The position numbers were made by a program, and so were the translations under genes. From contig DWXO01000077.1 of the NCBI GenBank assembly GCA_019119165.1, forward strand, positions 27,894 through 91,893: 64,000 nt of DNA, given 5' to 3'. Shown here in pieces: positions 1 to 9,023 of this stretch; position 1 is the first letter of the stretch, and each line of letters opens with the position of its first letter. The notes below the pieces were generated by a model that did not search any database, was not told the origin of the DNA, and saw only the letters and a list, made by a program, of their open reading frames with translations. The DNA is from Candidatus Flavonifractor intestinigallinarum (GTDB lineage Bacteria; Bacillota; Clostridia; Oscillospirales; Oscillospiraceae).

Positions 1-117
1 ATCTGTGACGCCAGCAGTAACAGTACCCGTCAGAATCTCACCTTCCGGCTGGAGGAAACCGCCATCGGCAACATTACCGCCGGTTCCCGCGTCCAGTTTG
101 TCCAGGTGAGCAACTGA
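1..117 (+). CDS. C-terminal fragment of an unidentified protein
   Basis: An open frame runs from the first base to a TGA at 115-117 and encodes the last 38 residues of a protein. The tail is rich in Ser, Thr and Asn and alternates hydrophobic residues (FRLEETAIGNITAGSR), as beta-sheet surface proteins do. A hairpin follows at 147-169, which supports a true gene end. The fragment is too short to assign a family. The surface protein downstream makes a secreted protein plausible, but that is only context. Confidence 0.55.
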   Translation: MCDASSNSTRQNLTFRLEETAIGNITAGSRVQFVQVSN

Positions 118-145
118 CGGACCATATCCCGGAATCGTCCCTGCA

Positions 146-180
146 GGGGCGGGCAGCGCCTGCCCGCCCTTGCGTTTGTT
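146..180 (+). terminator. Hairpin terminator after the partial gene
   Basis: GGGCGGGCA (147-155) pairs perfectly with TGCCCGCCC (161-169) across a 5-nt loop, followed by a T-rich but interrupted tract (ttgcgtttgtt). It sits between the stop at 117 and the ribosome site of the next gene. The imperfect U-tract may allow some read-through, and no separate promoter for the next gene is evident. Confidence 0.6.
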
Positions 181-202
181 CCTGCAAAAGGAGGAATTTT
201 CC

Positions 203-3200
203 ATGAAACACACCGCGGGCCGCTGGCTGGCCCTTTTGCTGAGCTGGACTCTGCTGCTGGGGCTTTCGCCCACGGCCTTGGCCGCCGGAGCGGAGGAGGA
301 AGGGCCTGCTCTCACGGGAGTGATGCTGAATCACTACACCCTGTCCATGGCTGTGGGCCAGAGCGACACCCTCAGCGCCACCCTCCAGATGTCCGACGGC
401 TCCACGCTGGAGACCCTTCCCACGGGCTATACCGCCGTTTGGACGGTGGCCAATGACCGTGGGGATGAGGTGCGGGTGACCGCCGACGGGGAAAACAACC
501 TTGCCGCCACGGTGGAAGCCCTGGCGCTGGCCGACACCAACGAGCCGGTCAAGGCCGTGTCGGTCACGATTACGGTGACCCCGGCGGGGGCGGCCCAGGG
601 GCAGCAGGCATCCTGTCAGGTAACGGTCTCCGCCGCGGAGCCGCCTGGCGTGACGGTCAGCCCCAAGACCATGGAGCTCTCGCCCATTGAGACGGCCGCC
701 AACCATACGGGGCGGCTCACCGCTACCGTTACGCCCGCCTCGGCCCCTCAGACCGTGGCCTGGACCAGCGGGGATGGCACGGTAGCCACCGTCAGCGATA
801 CCGGCGTGGTCACGGCCGTAGGCGCCGGCGAGACAAAGATCACCGCCACCGCCAACGGCTACCAGGACACCTGTACCGTGCAGGTCCAGGGCGTGGCGCT
901 GGACACCTCGGAGGTGACGAAGCCCCTGCGTGTGGGGGGCAATGCCACCCTGGATGCCACAATCTACGGCTCCTCCCTTCAGAACAAAACCCTTTCCTGG
1001 AGCAGCAGTGATTCCACCGTGGTAAAGGTGGATAAGGGCTACCTCTACGCCATGGAGGAAGGGGAGGCCATCATTACCGTCCAGATCAACGGCACCACCT
1101 ATGTGGATAGCGTGACCGTGAAAGTGGAGCAGGCCACCGCCGACGTGATCCGGGCCTCGGCGCAGACCGGGGACCCGCTGGAGTTTTCTGAGCTGGAGTC
1201 CGACCTTCAGAGCCAAAGCCGCCAGGTGCTGGACAAGAGCCTGAGCTACGTCAGCGGCCTGTCGGTGGACACGGCCCAGGGCACCCTCTATTACCGCTAC
1301 GCCTCGGATGGGGATACCGGCTCCGGCGTGGGCACCGGAGAGCGCTACTATGTCTCCCCGGGCAACGGCCAGATGTCCCTTTCCGACCTGACCTTTGTGC
1401 CCAAGTCCGATTTTGAGGGCACAGCGGTGATCCGGTACACCGGCTATGCCTCGGGCAGCGAGTTTTTCCAGGGCACCATCCAGGTGTCGGTGGAGATGGA
1501 ACAGGATGTGACCTACTCCACCTCGGCGGACAAGGCGGTGCAATTCAGCGCCGCCGACTTTGCCCAGGTGTGCCGCAGCCGGACGGGGCGGGACCTGAGC
1601 TACATCATCTTCACCCTGCCCGACAGCAGCCGCGGTACCCTGTATTACAACTACCTCTCCGCCCAGAATCCAGGCACCGCCGTGGCGGCCGACGGACAGT
1701 ACAAGTACACGGGCAGCCCCAACCTGGGGGATGTGTATTTCCTGCCCGCTCAGGGCACCTCCGGCGAGGTGGTGTTCCCCTATACGGCCTGGGACGTGAA
1801 CGGCACCTCCTACCGGGGACGGGTCACCGTCCAGGTTTCGGCGGCGGTGGCCTCGGGGGATCTTACCTACTCCGTGGCGCGCAACGGACGGGTCACCTTT
1901 GACGACAGTGACTTCAACACCCTGTCCCGGAACCTCACCGGCTATTCGCTGGAGCGGGTGCGCTTCACCCTGCCCGATTCCGACAAGGGCACGCTGTACT
2001 ACGGCTATACCTCCTCCGGCTCCTACACCGCTGAGGTGTCGGAAACCAGAGACTATTACCGCTCCTCCTACCCCTATCTGGACAACATCACCTTTGTGGC
2101 CGGAACGGATTACACCGGCACGGTGTCCATTCCCTTTACGGCGTGGGATGTGGAGGGAAACCGCTTTTACGGCGAGGTGGGCATCTCGGTGGCTGCCCGA
2201 GGCAGCGGCACCATCCGCTATACCGTGCTCCAGGGGGGAACGGTGAAGCTGGATGACGGGGACTTCAACGATCTGTGCCAGGAGCTGACGGGGGGCAGCC
2301 TGCGGTATGTGCGCTTTACCCTTCCCGCGTCCTCCCGGGGTACGCTGTACTACAAGTACACCTCGTCGGGAAATTATGAAAGCAAGGTGTCTGAGAGCCG
2401 CAGCTACTACCGCAGCTCCTCTCCGTACCTGGACAACATCACCTTTGTTCCCGCCTCCTCCTATACCGGCACGGTGTCCATTCCCTTCACCGGTTGGAAT
2501 ACCTCCAGTGAAACCTTCGCCGGCACACTGGAGATCACCGTGGACGGCACGCCCGATCCGCTGGTCTACCAGGTGACGGGGGGAGACGCGCTGACCTTTG
2601 ACGAGGAGGCGTTTGACGACTACTGCCGTCTGGCCACCGGAGAGGGCCTGCGGTATGTGCGCTTTACCCTGCCCACCTCCACCCAAGGTACGCTCTACTA
2701 TAACTACAGAACCAGCACCGGAAAATACGACAGCAAGGTGACCTCCTCCCGCAACTACTACCTCAGCTCCTCCCCCTATCTGGAGAAGGTGAGCTTTGTG
2801 CCCGGGGATGATTACGCCGGGACCTTCGACCTGTCCTTTACCGGCTGGAGTACCGGTGGTCGGAAGTTCACCGGCACGGTCACCATTACCGTGACCCAGG
2901 GACAGGCGGGGAACATCACCTATTCCACCGCCTACCAGCCGGTGACACTCCAGGCGGAGGACTTTGTCCAGGCCTGCGCCCAGCGGGGACGGGGCTCTCT
3001 GGTGTCGGTGAAGTTCACCGGGGCGGACAGCCTCTACGGCGGATATCTCTATGACAGCTACGGCGGGATTCACTCGGCCAGCAGCCAGGTGCGTACCGGC
3101 ACGGTGTACTATCCCTCCAGCTCCCCCCGGATCTCGGAAGTCTCCTTTGTGCCCCGGGTGGGCTTTCAGGGGACGGTGGTGCTGACCTACACCGGGACCG

Positions 3201-3808
3201 ATTCCAGGGGAGGCACCTATCAGGGCACGGTGTCCATCCAGGTCACCCCCAACACCACGTCCAGCCACTTCTCCGACCTGAGCGGCTACGGCTGGGCCGC
3301 GGCGGCGGTGGATTTCCTCTACGAAAATCAGGTGGTCAGCGGCACCGGGAACGGGCGCTATGCGCCGGGACAGCCCATCACCAGAGCGGAATTCCTGGTG
3401 ATGCTTGACCGGGCGTTCGCATTCCCGGCCACGGAGAGCAAGTCCTTCCCCGATGTTCCGGACACCGCCTACTACGCCCAGTCGGTCCGGCGGGGCTACG
3501 CCCTTGGGGTGGTTTCGGGGTATCCGGACGGTACCTTCCGGCCCAATGAGGTCATCACCCGTGAGTCGGCGGCCACCATGCTGTACCGGGCCATGCAGGC
3601 CTCGGGATGGAGCCTGAGCAGCGCGGGCGAAAGCGCCATGTACGGCTATTCCGACTGGCGGAGCGTATCGGCCTACGCGGTAACGCCAATGGCCACGCTG
3701 GTTCAGAACGGGCTGCTGACCGGCGACGGGCAGGGCAAACTGCTCCCCACCAAGACCATGACACGGGCCGAGATGGCGGTTTTGCTGGCCAGAGCACTGA
3801 CGTTTTAA
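203..3808 (+). CDS. Secreted modular surface protein with Big_2 domains, six tandem beta-modules and three SLH domains
   Basis: This 1201-residue protein starts at ATG 203, 8-9 bases after AAAGGAGG; an in-frame ATG at 170 has no ribosome site. A signal peptide with a strong hydrophobic core ends near ALAA-G (about residue 27). Bacterial Ig-like (Big_2) domains follow at roughly 150-228 and 229-312. Next come six divergent repeats of about 115 residues (about 312-1016), marked by FTLP-x2-S-x2-GTLYY, a central SSPYL-x-NITFVP and a closing GTVSIPFT-x-W. Three SLH domains (about 1021-1201) should hold the protein to secondary cell-wall polymer. There is no catalytic motif, so an adhesive or structural role is likely. 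The SLH call is firm; the repeat family is not one I can name with certainty. Confidence 0.85.
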   Translation: MKHTAGRWLALLLSWTLLLGLSPTALAAGAEEEGPALTGVMLNHYTLSMAVGQSDTLSATLQMSDGSTLETLPTGYTAVWTVANDRGDEVRVTADGENNLAATVEALALADTNEPVKAVSVTITVTPAGAAQGQQASCQVTVSAAEPPGVTVSPKTMELSPIETAANHTGRLTATVTPASAPQTVAWTSGDGTVATVSDTGVVTAVGAGETKITATANGYQDTCTVQVQGVALDTSEVTKPLRVGGNATLDATIYGSSLQNKTLSWSSSDSTVVKVDKGYLYAMEEGEAIITVQINGTTYVDSVTVKVEQATADVIRASAQTGDPLEFSELESDLQSQSRQVLDKSLSYVSGLSVDTAQGTLYYRYASDGDTGSGVGTGERYYVSPGNGQMSLSDLTFVPKSDFEGTAVIRYTGYASGSEFFQGTIQVSVEMEQDVTYSTSADKAVQFSAADFAQVCRSRTGRDLSYIIFTLPDSSRGTLYYNYLSAQNPGTAVAADGQYKYTGSPNLGDVYFLPAQGTSGEVVFPYTAWDVNGTSYRGRVTVQVSAAVASGDLTYSVARNGRVTFDDSDFNTLSRNLTGYSLERVRFTLPDSDKGTLYYGYTSSGSYTAEVSETRDYYRSSYPYLDNITFVAGTDYTGTVSIPFTAWDVEGNRFYGEVGISVAARGSGTIRYTVLQGGTVKLDDGDFNDLCQELTGGSLRYVRFTLPASSRGTLYYKYTSSGNYESKVSESRSYYRSSSPYLDNITFVPASSYTGTVSIPFTGWNTSSETFAGTLEITVDGTPDPLVYQVTGGDALTFDEEAFDDYCRLATGEGLRYVRFTLPTSTQGTLYYNYRTSTGKYDSKVTSSRNYYLSSSPYLEKVSFVPGDDYAGTFDLSFTGWSTGGRKFTGTVTITVTQGQAGNITYSTAYQPVTLQAEDFVQACAQRGRGSLVSVKFTGADSLYGGYLYDSYGGIHSASSQVRTGTVYYPSSSPRISEVSFVPRVGFQGTVVLTYTGTDSRGGTYQGTVSIQVTPNTTSSHFSDLSGYGWAAAAVDFLYENQVVSGTGNGRYAPGQPITRAEFLVMLDRAFAFPATESKSFPDVPDTAYYAQSVRRGYALGVVSGYPDGTFRPNEVITRESAATMLYRAMQASGWSLSSAGESAMYGYSDWRSVSAYAVTPMATLVQNGLLTGDGQGKLLPTKTMTRAEMAVLLARALTF
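1141..3250 (+). repeat. Six tandem ~115-residue coding repeats in the SLH surface protein
   Basis: Six protein-level repeats lie end to end. Copies 3 and 4 (about 1855-2205 and 2206-2555) are the most alike and share GTLYY, YYRSS and PYLDNITFV blocks. Copy 1 is the most divergent. The DNA has drifted enough that the repeat is clearest in translation, which suggests old duplications with a few recent ones. Confidence 0.75.
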
Positions 3809-3814
3809 CCAACC

Positions 3815-3856
3815 GGGGAAGCCGGAGCATGGATGCTCCGGCTTCCCCGTATTTCT
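3815..3856 (+). terminator. Strong rho-independent terminator
   Basis: A 16-bp perfect stem has its left arm at 3815-3830 and right arm at 3833-3848, with a 2-nt apex that in practice opens to a larger loop. It is followed by gtatttctttt. It closes the SLH surface-protein gene and separates it from the flagellar operon. Confidence 0.9.
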
Positions 3857-4134
3857 TTTAGGCCCGCCGGAACGGCAAAAGGACAGGGCTATCTCAAATG
3901 CAGGGAATATTAGGCACAAAACCAACATAGTTTTAGTGCGGTCCGGGCATGGGTATTCAACCGGGATTGATAAAAGCAAAATTGCGGTAAAGTGGAGCCG
4001 TAGAAATGAATAAATAATCTTTATCGCAGGTTATATATGCGTTTTGATCGCGTAATGGAAGAATTATGCAAATATCAACCAAAGCACATATAAAAAGTAG
4101 GAAAATCAGTTGCGGATTTTGTCGTATTTTGTGC

Positions 4135-4163
4135 TTGAAAATATTGCGTTACTGCGGTACAAT
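4135..4163 (+). promoter_or_regulatory. Sigma-A promoter of the fla/che operon
   Basis: TTGAAA (4135-4140) and TACAAT (4158-4163) are separated by exactly 17 bp. This is the only strong promoter visible upstream of flgB. It predicts a 5' leader of about 115 nt before the flgB start at 4288. Confidence 0.8.
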
Positions 4164-4220
4164 CTATATGGGTAAAAGTGGTTGAAATTGCGACGAATAT
4201 AGAATAATATGTCACAAGTG

Positions 4221-4239
4221 AGCCGAAAGAGGCTTTTTT
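4221..4239 (+). promoter_or_regulatory. Possible leader attenuator hairpin upstream of flgB
   Basis: AGCC-GAAAGA-GGCT (4221-4234) runs straight into six T residues (4234-4239), between the operon promoter and the flgB ribosome site. The stem is only 4-5 bp, so it would be a weak terminator unless stabilised by a factor. Confidence 0.35.
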
Positions 4240-4287
4240 CATTTCATATGAGCAGAAAAACCCAAAAAATAGAGGGAGTACATAGAT

Positions 4288-4671
4288 ATGGACTGTTTTG
4301 TAAGCAATAGTGCCTTAATGCTACGGCGATCAATGGATTTCTTGTGGACCAAGCAGAGCTGCATTTTGGATAATATTGCCAATGCAGAAACGCCGGGGTA
4401 CAAAACAAAATACGCTACCTTTGAAGAATCACTGCAGGAAGCCATTCAGTCCGCGTCCCACAAGGGCAGCACTGCCGGGGAAATTCGCTCTGCCATTCAG
4501 GGAGCCGACATCTCGGTAGAGCAGGCCCAGGAGAACACCAGATTGGACGAAAATGGCGTGAACATTACAGAGCAGATGGTAGAGCTGGCCAGAAATGGTT
4601 ACCAAATGCAGTATGTGATGGACGCGATCAACAGTGATTTTTCGTTACTCCGCACTGCGATTAAGGGATAA
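4288..4671 (+). CDS. flgB: Flagellar basal-body rod protein FlgB
   Basis: 127 residues, the usual FlgB length. FlgB is the proximal rod subunit built on the MS ring and export gate. The family hallmark is near the N terminus: LDNIANAETPGYKTK, the ANxxTPGYK motif shared by axial rod and hook proteins. The C-terminal heptad pattern ends in RNGYQMQYVMDAINSDFSLLRTAI, matching the coiled-coil tail. AGAGGGAG lies about 10 bases before the ATG. It is the first gene of the operon, followed 13 bases later by flgC, the classic flgB-flgC-fliE order. Confidence 0.97.
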   Translation: MDCFVSNSALMLRRSMDFLWTKQSCILDNIANAETPGYKTKYATFEESLQEAIQSASHKGSTAGEIRSAIQGADISVEQAQENTRLDENGVNITEQMVELARNGYQMQYVMDAINSDFSLLRTAIKG

Positions 4672-4684
4672 GGAGGCGTAGCAT

Positions 4685-5131
4685 ATGGCTTTTCTCAGTT
4701 CGATGAATGTAGTGGGGTCCGGCCTCACCGCCCAGCAGCTGCGCCTGGACGTGATATCGGAGAATATCACCAACCAGAGCACCACCCGTACCGAGGGGGG
4801 CGGCCCCTATCGCCGGAAGATGGTGGTTCTCCAGAGCGAGGGCGGCCAGACGCCCTTTCAGCAGGTCCTGGCCCAGGCGCGGGGCGAGCGGGTCCAGCGG
4901 GAAGGCGGGGTGCGGGTGACAGAGATCGCCGAGGACCCCTCGGATTTCAAGCTGGTGTATGACCCCACCAATCCCGACGCCAATGAGCAGGGTTATGTGG
5001 AGATGCCCAATGTGGACCTGGTGAAGGAGATTGCCGACGCCATGGCGGCTTCCCAGGCTTATTCGGCAAACGTCACCGCCTTCAATGTGCTCAAGCAGGT
5101 GGCATCCAAAGGGCTGGAGATCGGGAAGTAA
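4685..5131 (+). CDS. flgC: Flagellar basal-body rod protein FlgC
   Basis: 148 residues. FlgC forms the proximal rod with FlgB and FlgF. The N terminus (GSGLTAQQLRLDVISENITN) carries the rod-protein signature. The C terminus (VDLVKEIADAMAASQAYSANVTAFNVLKQ) is the conserved FlgC helix. AAGGAGG precedes the ATG by 7 bases. It lies between flgB and fliE as in other clostridia. Confidence 0.97.
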   Translation: MAFLSSMNVVGSGLTAQQLRLDVISENITNQSTTRTEGGGPYRRKMVVLQSEGGQTPFQQVLAQARGERVQREGGVRVTEIAEDPSDFKLVYDPTNPDANEQGYVEMPNVDLVKEIADAMAASQAYSANVTAFNVLKQVASKGLEIGK

Positions 5132-5182
5132 TCGCCCGGTTGTAAGTGCCTGAAGAGGAAAGAGTAGAAAGGAAACGGTAAT

Positions 5183-5488
5183 ATGACAAGCCTTCAGACC
5201 ATATCTCCCATCCAGCCGTTGTGGAGCACTGATTCTCCGGCGGCATCCGAAATTCAGAACGGCCAGCCCTCCATGTTCACGGAGATTTTTCAGTCCATGA
5301 TCAACAACGTGAAAGAGACTGACGCAGCCAAGAATGAGGCTGTTTACGCACTCGTCACCGGGCAGCTGGACAATCCGGCGGAGGCCACCATTGCGGCTAC
5401 GCAGGCCAGCATTGCCACCGAGCTGCTGGTCCAGATGCGCGACCGTGCGCTGGACGCGTACAGCGAACTGATGCGCATCAGCATTTAA
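5183..5488 (+). CDS. fliE: Flagellar hook-basal body protein FliE
   Basis: 101 residues, normal for FliE, the adaptor joining the MS ring to the proximal rod. The C-terminal half shows the family pattern (DNPAEATIAATQASIATELLVQMRDRALDAYSELMRI). The N-terminal 30 residues are variable, as usual. It sits between flgC and fliF, in a conserved order. Confidence 0.95.
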   Translation: MTSLQTISPIQPLWSTDSPAASEIQNGQPSMFTEIFQSMINNVKETDAAKNEAVYALVTGQLDNPAEATIAATQASIATELLVQMRDRALDAYSELMRISI

Positions 5489-5519
5489 AAGCTGAGAGAC
5501 CTGGGGCGGGAGAAGAGTT

Positions 5520-7115
5520 ATGGGAGATAAAGTGAAAAAAGTGGTCTCCGATGTGGGACAGAAATGGAAAGCCGCCTCCCGAAAGACGAAAGGAATTCTG
5601 GGAGGCGCTGTGCTGGTTGTACTGGTGGCGCTGGTGGTGGTGATCATGGTGGCGAGCAACCGCCCCTATGTCACCCTGTTTGCCGACCTGAACCAGTCTG
5701 ATTTATCGTCGATCCTGACGTATCTGTCCGACAATGGCGTCACAGAATATAAAGTGGAAGGGGATACCATCCTGGTGCCGGAAGACCGGGAAGCCGCCCT
5801 GAAGGCCCAGGTGCTTCAGGCGGGATACCCCTCCTCGGGATATGGGTACGACACCTATTTTGATCATGTGGGCAGCCTGACCACCGAGTCGGAGCGCAAT
5901 CAGGTCACCCTCTATGCCCTGCAGGACCGGATACAGGCGGTGGTCCGCAATTTTGACGGCGTCAGGGACGCGGCGGTGGTGCTCACACCGGGCGAGGACC
6001 ACACCTATGTGCTGGACAGCGGCAGCAAGGTGGACGCCACCGCTTCCGTGACGGTCACCATGGAGGAGGGGAAAACCCTCACCGACAACCAGGTAAAGGC
6101 CATCCGCAAGCTGGTCAGCAGCTGCCTTGCCGGGCTGAATGTGGAAAATGTGGATATCCTGGATACTTACGGAAATCCTTATACTGTCTCTGACGACTTT
6201 ATGGACGTGCAGGATGCCTCCGCCCTGAAGCTGCAGCTGGAGGAGCAGTGGAACAACAACATCCGTACCCGGGTGATGCAGGCCCTGATCCCCATCTACG
6301 GTGAGGGCAACGTACAGGTAAGCGTCAACACGGTGGTGGATGTGGACCGCACCTACACCGACTCCACCGATTACACCCTGGAGGACTGGGCGGAGGGGAA
6401 CGATGACGGCATCATCGGCACCCAGGTCTGGGAAAACAGCATCGTCCGGGACGACGGGGAGGCGGGGGACGGCGGAGTGGCCGGCACCACCACCAACGCC
6501 GACCTGAACACCTATGTGAACGAACAGATCCAGCCTGACGGCAACGAGTCGGTGATCTCCACCTCCGGTGAGACCGACCACCTGGTGGACACCACAAAGC
6601 AGCAGGTGGAGCATCTGGCCGGATATATCAGCGATGTGACCATCTCGGTGACCATCAACCAGAACGCGGCGGTGGGCGTGGAGGAGGCTGACCTGTATCC
6701 CCATGTGGCCCGGGCCGCCGGGATCTCCCAGGCCGACCAGGAGGACAAGATCTCCATTCTCATCGCGCCCTTCTATCAGGATGAGGCCCCCGATACGGAC
6801 GTGCAGGAGCAGATGCCCCCGTGGGTGCTCTACGCGGCTATCGGCGGCGGCGTGCTGTTCCTGGTGCTCCTGCTGGTGATGTTCCTGCTCCATCGCAGAC
6901 GGGTGAAAAAACGGCAGGCTGCCGCCGCCCAGGAGGCCGCTGAGGCCGTTGTGCCTGAGCAGATCCCGGTGCAGCAGCAGGCGGATATTATGGAGATGAA
7001 TACCGAGAAGAGCATGGAATTGCGCCGGGATGTGCGGAGATTTGCCGAGGACAACCCGGAAATCGCGGCTCAGATGGTGAAGAACTGGCTGCGGGAGGGA
7101 GATAGGACATCATGA
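5520..7115 (+). CDS. fliF: Flagellar MS-ring protein FliF
   Basis: 531 residues. FliF forms the membrane MS ring that carries the rotor and houses the export gate. A first membrane segment (about residues 24-46, rich in Val and Leu) is followed by the YscJ/FliF domain. A second membrane segment lies near 438-460 (WVLYAAIGGGVLFLVLLLVM). The cytoplasmic tail ends with NPEIAAQMVKNWLRE, the conserved FliG-binding helix. Its TGA overlaps the fliG ATG by 4 bp (ATGA), so the two are translationally coupled. Confidence 0.97.
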   Translation: MGDKVKKVVSDVGQKWKAASRKTKGILGGAVLVVLVALVVVIMVASNRPYVTLFADLNQSDLSSILTYLSDNGVTEYKVEGDTILVPEDREAALKAQVLQAGYPSSGYGYDTYFDHVGSLTTESERNQVTLYALQDRIQAVVRNFDGVRDAAVVLTPGEDHTYVLDSGSKVDATASVTVTMEEGKTLTDNQVKAIRKLVSSCLAGLNVENVDILDTYGNPYTVSDDFMDVQDASALKLQLEEQWNNNIRTRVMQALIPIYGEGNVQVSVNTVVDVDRTYTDSTDYTLEDWAEGNDDGIIGTQVWENSIVRDDGEAGDGGVAGTTTNADLNTYVNEQIQPDGNESVISTSGETDHLVDTTKQQVEHLAGYISDVTISVTINQNAAVGVEEADLYPHVARAAGISQADQEDKISILIAPFYQDEAPDTDVQEQMPPWVLYAAIGGGVLFLVLLLVMFLLHRRRVKKRQAAAAQEAAEAVVPEQIPVQQQADIMEMNTEKSMELRRDVRRFAEDNPEIAAQMVKNWLREGDRTS

Positions 7116-8185
7116 GTGAAACAGCAGCGGCAGCCCCCGCTCATGTGCCGGCGGCGCCAGTCAAGCCCACCGGAGATGCGCCCCATAAGGAGCTGACCCG
7201 CCAGCAGAAGGCGGCGGCCGTCATCATCTCCCTGGGAACGGAAAAGGCCTCCCAGCTCTACCAGTACATGGACCCGGAGGACGTGGAGCAGATCACCCTG
7301 GAGGTTGCCAAGCTGGGGTATGTGGACGCATCCACCACCGAGGACGTGCTGAACGAGTATTACCAGATGTGCATGACCAACAAGGCGGTGACCGAGGGCG
7401 GCCTGGAGTATGCCCGAGCCGTGCTGGAGCGGGCCTTTGGCTCCCAGACCGCCAGTCAGCTGCTGGACAAGGTGACCAAGTCCCTGAAAAACCGGGAGTT
7501 TGCCTTCCTCAACAAGGCGGATGAGAAGTCCCTGTACGCCGCGCTCCAGCATGAGCGGCCCCAGACCATCGCCCTGGTACTCTCCTATGTGGACCCGGAG
7601 AAGGCGGCGGCCGTCATTGACGAGCTGGACCCGGACCGGCAGGTGAAGGTGGTGGAGGGCATCGCCAACATGGAGAGCGCCTCCCCCGCGGCGGTAAAGA
7701 TCATTGAGGCCGAGATGGAGAAGCGCTTCTCCAGCATCATGACCACCAACAATGTGAAGGTGGGCGGCGTGGACTATGTGGCCGGCGTCATGAACAATCT
7801 GGACCGTGCCAGCGAGAAGAGCATCTTCGACCGCCTGTCCGTCCACAACGCCGACCTGGCCGACGAGATCCGCAAGCGGATGTTCGTCTTCGAGGACATC
7901 ATCACCATGGACGACCGCTCGGTGCAGCGCTTTGTGCGGGATTGCGATCCCAAGGATATCGTGCTGGCCCTCAAGGGCGCCAACAGCGAGGTGGCCAACA
8001 AGATCTTTGCCAATGTGTCGACCCGTATGGCCCAGAGCATCCGCGACGACCTGGAGGTTACCATCAATGTGCGCATTCGGGACGTGGAGGCGGCCCAGCA
8101 GCGTATTGTGGGCGTGATCCGCGACCTGGAGGAGAAAAACGAACTGATTATCCTCAAGGGTGGAAAGGACGATATCATTGCCTAA
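7112..8185 (+). CDS. fliG: Flagellar motor switch protein FliG
   Basis: 357 residues. FliG couples the MS ring to the C ring and contacts MotA. The N-terminal domain has LTRQQKAAAVIISLGTEKASQLYQYM, the middle domain RPQTIALVLSYVDPEKAA, and the C-terminal torque helix the charged block ADEIRKRMFVFEDIITMDDRSVQ, all family features. A 30-residue Ala/Pro-rich N-terminal extension precedes the conserved part. Its end overlaps the likely fliH start. Confidence 0.97.
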   Translation: MSETAAAAPAHVPAAPVKPTGDAPHKELTRQQKAAAVIISLGTEKASQLYQYMDPEDVEQITLEVAKLGYVDASTTEDVLNEYYQMCMTNKAVTEGGLEYARAVLERAFGSQTASQLLDKVTKSLKNREFAFLNKADEKSLYAALQHERPQTIALVLSYVDPEKAAAVIDELDPDRQVKVVEGIANMESASPAAVKIIEAEMEKRFSSIMTTNNVKVGGVDYVAGVMNNLDRASEKSIFDRLSVHNADLADEIRKRMFVFEDIITMDDRSVQRFVRDCDPKDIVLALKGANSEVANKIFANVSTRMAQSIRDDLEVTINVRIRDVEAAQQRIVGVIRDLEEKNELIILKGGKDDIIA

Positions 8186-9005
8186 CATCTTGAAACACTT
8201 TTTCCGGCCTCAGGTGGGGTCCTATACCTTCCCGCCGGCGGATGAGATCCAGGTGGAGGAAGAGAAAACCGACCAGCCGGAGGAGGAGCGCCTGCCTGAC
8301 GAGGGCGATCATGCGGAGGAGTCGGGGCAGGACAGCGAGCGGCCCGGACCCGACCCGGGGCAGGGCGCGGCGGCCATGTTCTCCTACGCCAAGGTACAGT
8401 CCGAAACCATCATCGCCCAGGCCAAGAGCGAGGGCGAGGCGCTGCTGGAGGAATACCGGCGGCAGGCCATGGAGGAGGCGCAGCAGCTGCGGGAGGAGGC
8501 CAAACAGGAGGGCTTCCGGCAGGGCTACGCCGACGGACTCGTCAAGGCCCAGGCCGAGAGCCGGGCCAGGCAGGATGAGGAATTCCAGAAGCAGGCCGGG
8601 CAGATCCGGGACTTCCTGCAGCGGGCCACCCAGGCCCGGGAGGAGCTGATGGAGCAGGCCCGGGAGGAGCTGTGCGATCTGAGTATCGCGGTAGCGGAAA
8701 AGGTGATCCATGTCAGCCTGAAGAGCAGCCGGGAAGTGATCCTGCGCATGGTGCAGATGGCCACCGAGCGGCTGAAACGGCGTGAATGGGTACGAATCTA
8801 TATCGGCGGCTGCGACAGCTGGGAGCTGGCGCAGATCAGCCCGGAGCTCACCGCCTCTCTGGCGGGATTGTCCGACCACATCAAGCTGATTCCCATGGCT
8901 GACGACGAGTCGGGTACCTGCATCATTGAGATGCCCGACGAAATCATCGACGCCAGCGTATCCACCCAGCTGGACAATCTGAAGGGGATACTGCGGGGCG
9001 GCTGA
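8178..9005 (+). CDS. fliH: Flagellar assembly protein FliH (TTG start)
   Basis: 275 residues from TTG 8178, which lies 8 bases after GGAAAGGA and overlaps the end of fliG by 8 bp; an alternative GTG at 8160 would add six residues. FliH binds and restrains the export ATPase FliI. An acidic N-terminal region leads into a long Ala/Glu/Gln coiled coil (about 75-160). The C-terminal FliH/YscL domain (VAEKVIHVSLKSSREVILRMV) follows. The assignment rests on the coiled-coil layout plus position between fliG and fliI. Confidence 0.92.
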   Translation: MPNILKHFFRPQVGSYTFPPADEIQVEEEKTDQPEEERLPDEGDHAEESGQDSERPGPDPGQGAAAMFSYAKVQSETIIAQAKSEGEALLEEYRRQAMEEAQQLREEAKQEGFRQGYADGLVKAQAESRARQDEEFQKQAGQIRDFLQRATQAREELMEQAREELCDLSIAVAEKVIHVSLKSSREVILRMVQMATERLKRREWVRIYIGGCDSWELAQISPELTASLAGLSDHIKLIPMADDESGTCIIEMPDEIIDASVSTQLDNLKGILRGG

Positions 9006-9023
9006 CGGAAGGAGGCGGGGGCC

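Larger units (their letters stand above)
3857..4287. other. AT-richer intergenic region ahead of the fla/che operon
   Basis: About 430 bases without a coding frame, markedly lower in G+C than the flanks. It holds the operon promoter (4135-4163) and a short hairpin with a T-run (4221-4239). No known riboswitch core was recognised, including the GGACGCAAAGCC signature of class-I cyclic-di-GMP riboswitches. Nothing else could be supported in 3861-4130. Confidence 0.6.

Noticed and set aside
74..3979. A 1301-codon open frame on the minus strand opposite the SLH protein
   Set aside because: The plus strand has a signal peptide, Big_2 and SLH domains with a good ribosome site. The minus frame has low-complexity Gly/His/Arg-rich translation typical of the complement of GC-rich coding DNA.
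3861..4287. A c-di-GMP riboswitch ahead of flgB
   Set aside because: I looked because C. difficile has one there, but the GGACGCAAAGCC core and receptor partners are absent and the predicted leader is only about 115 nt.
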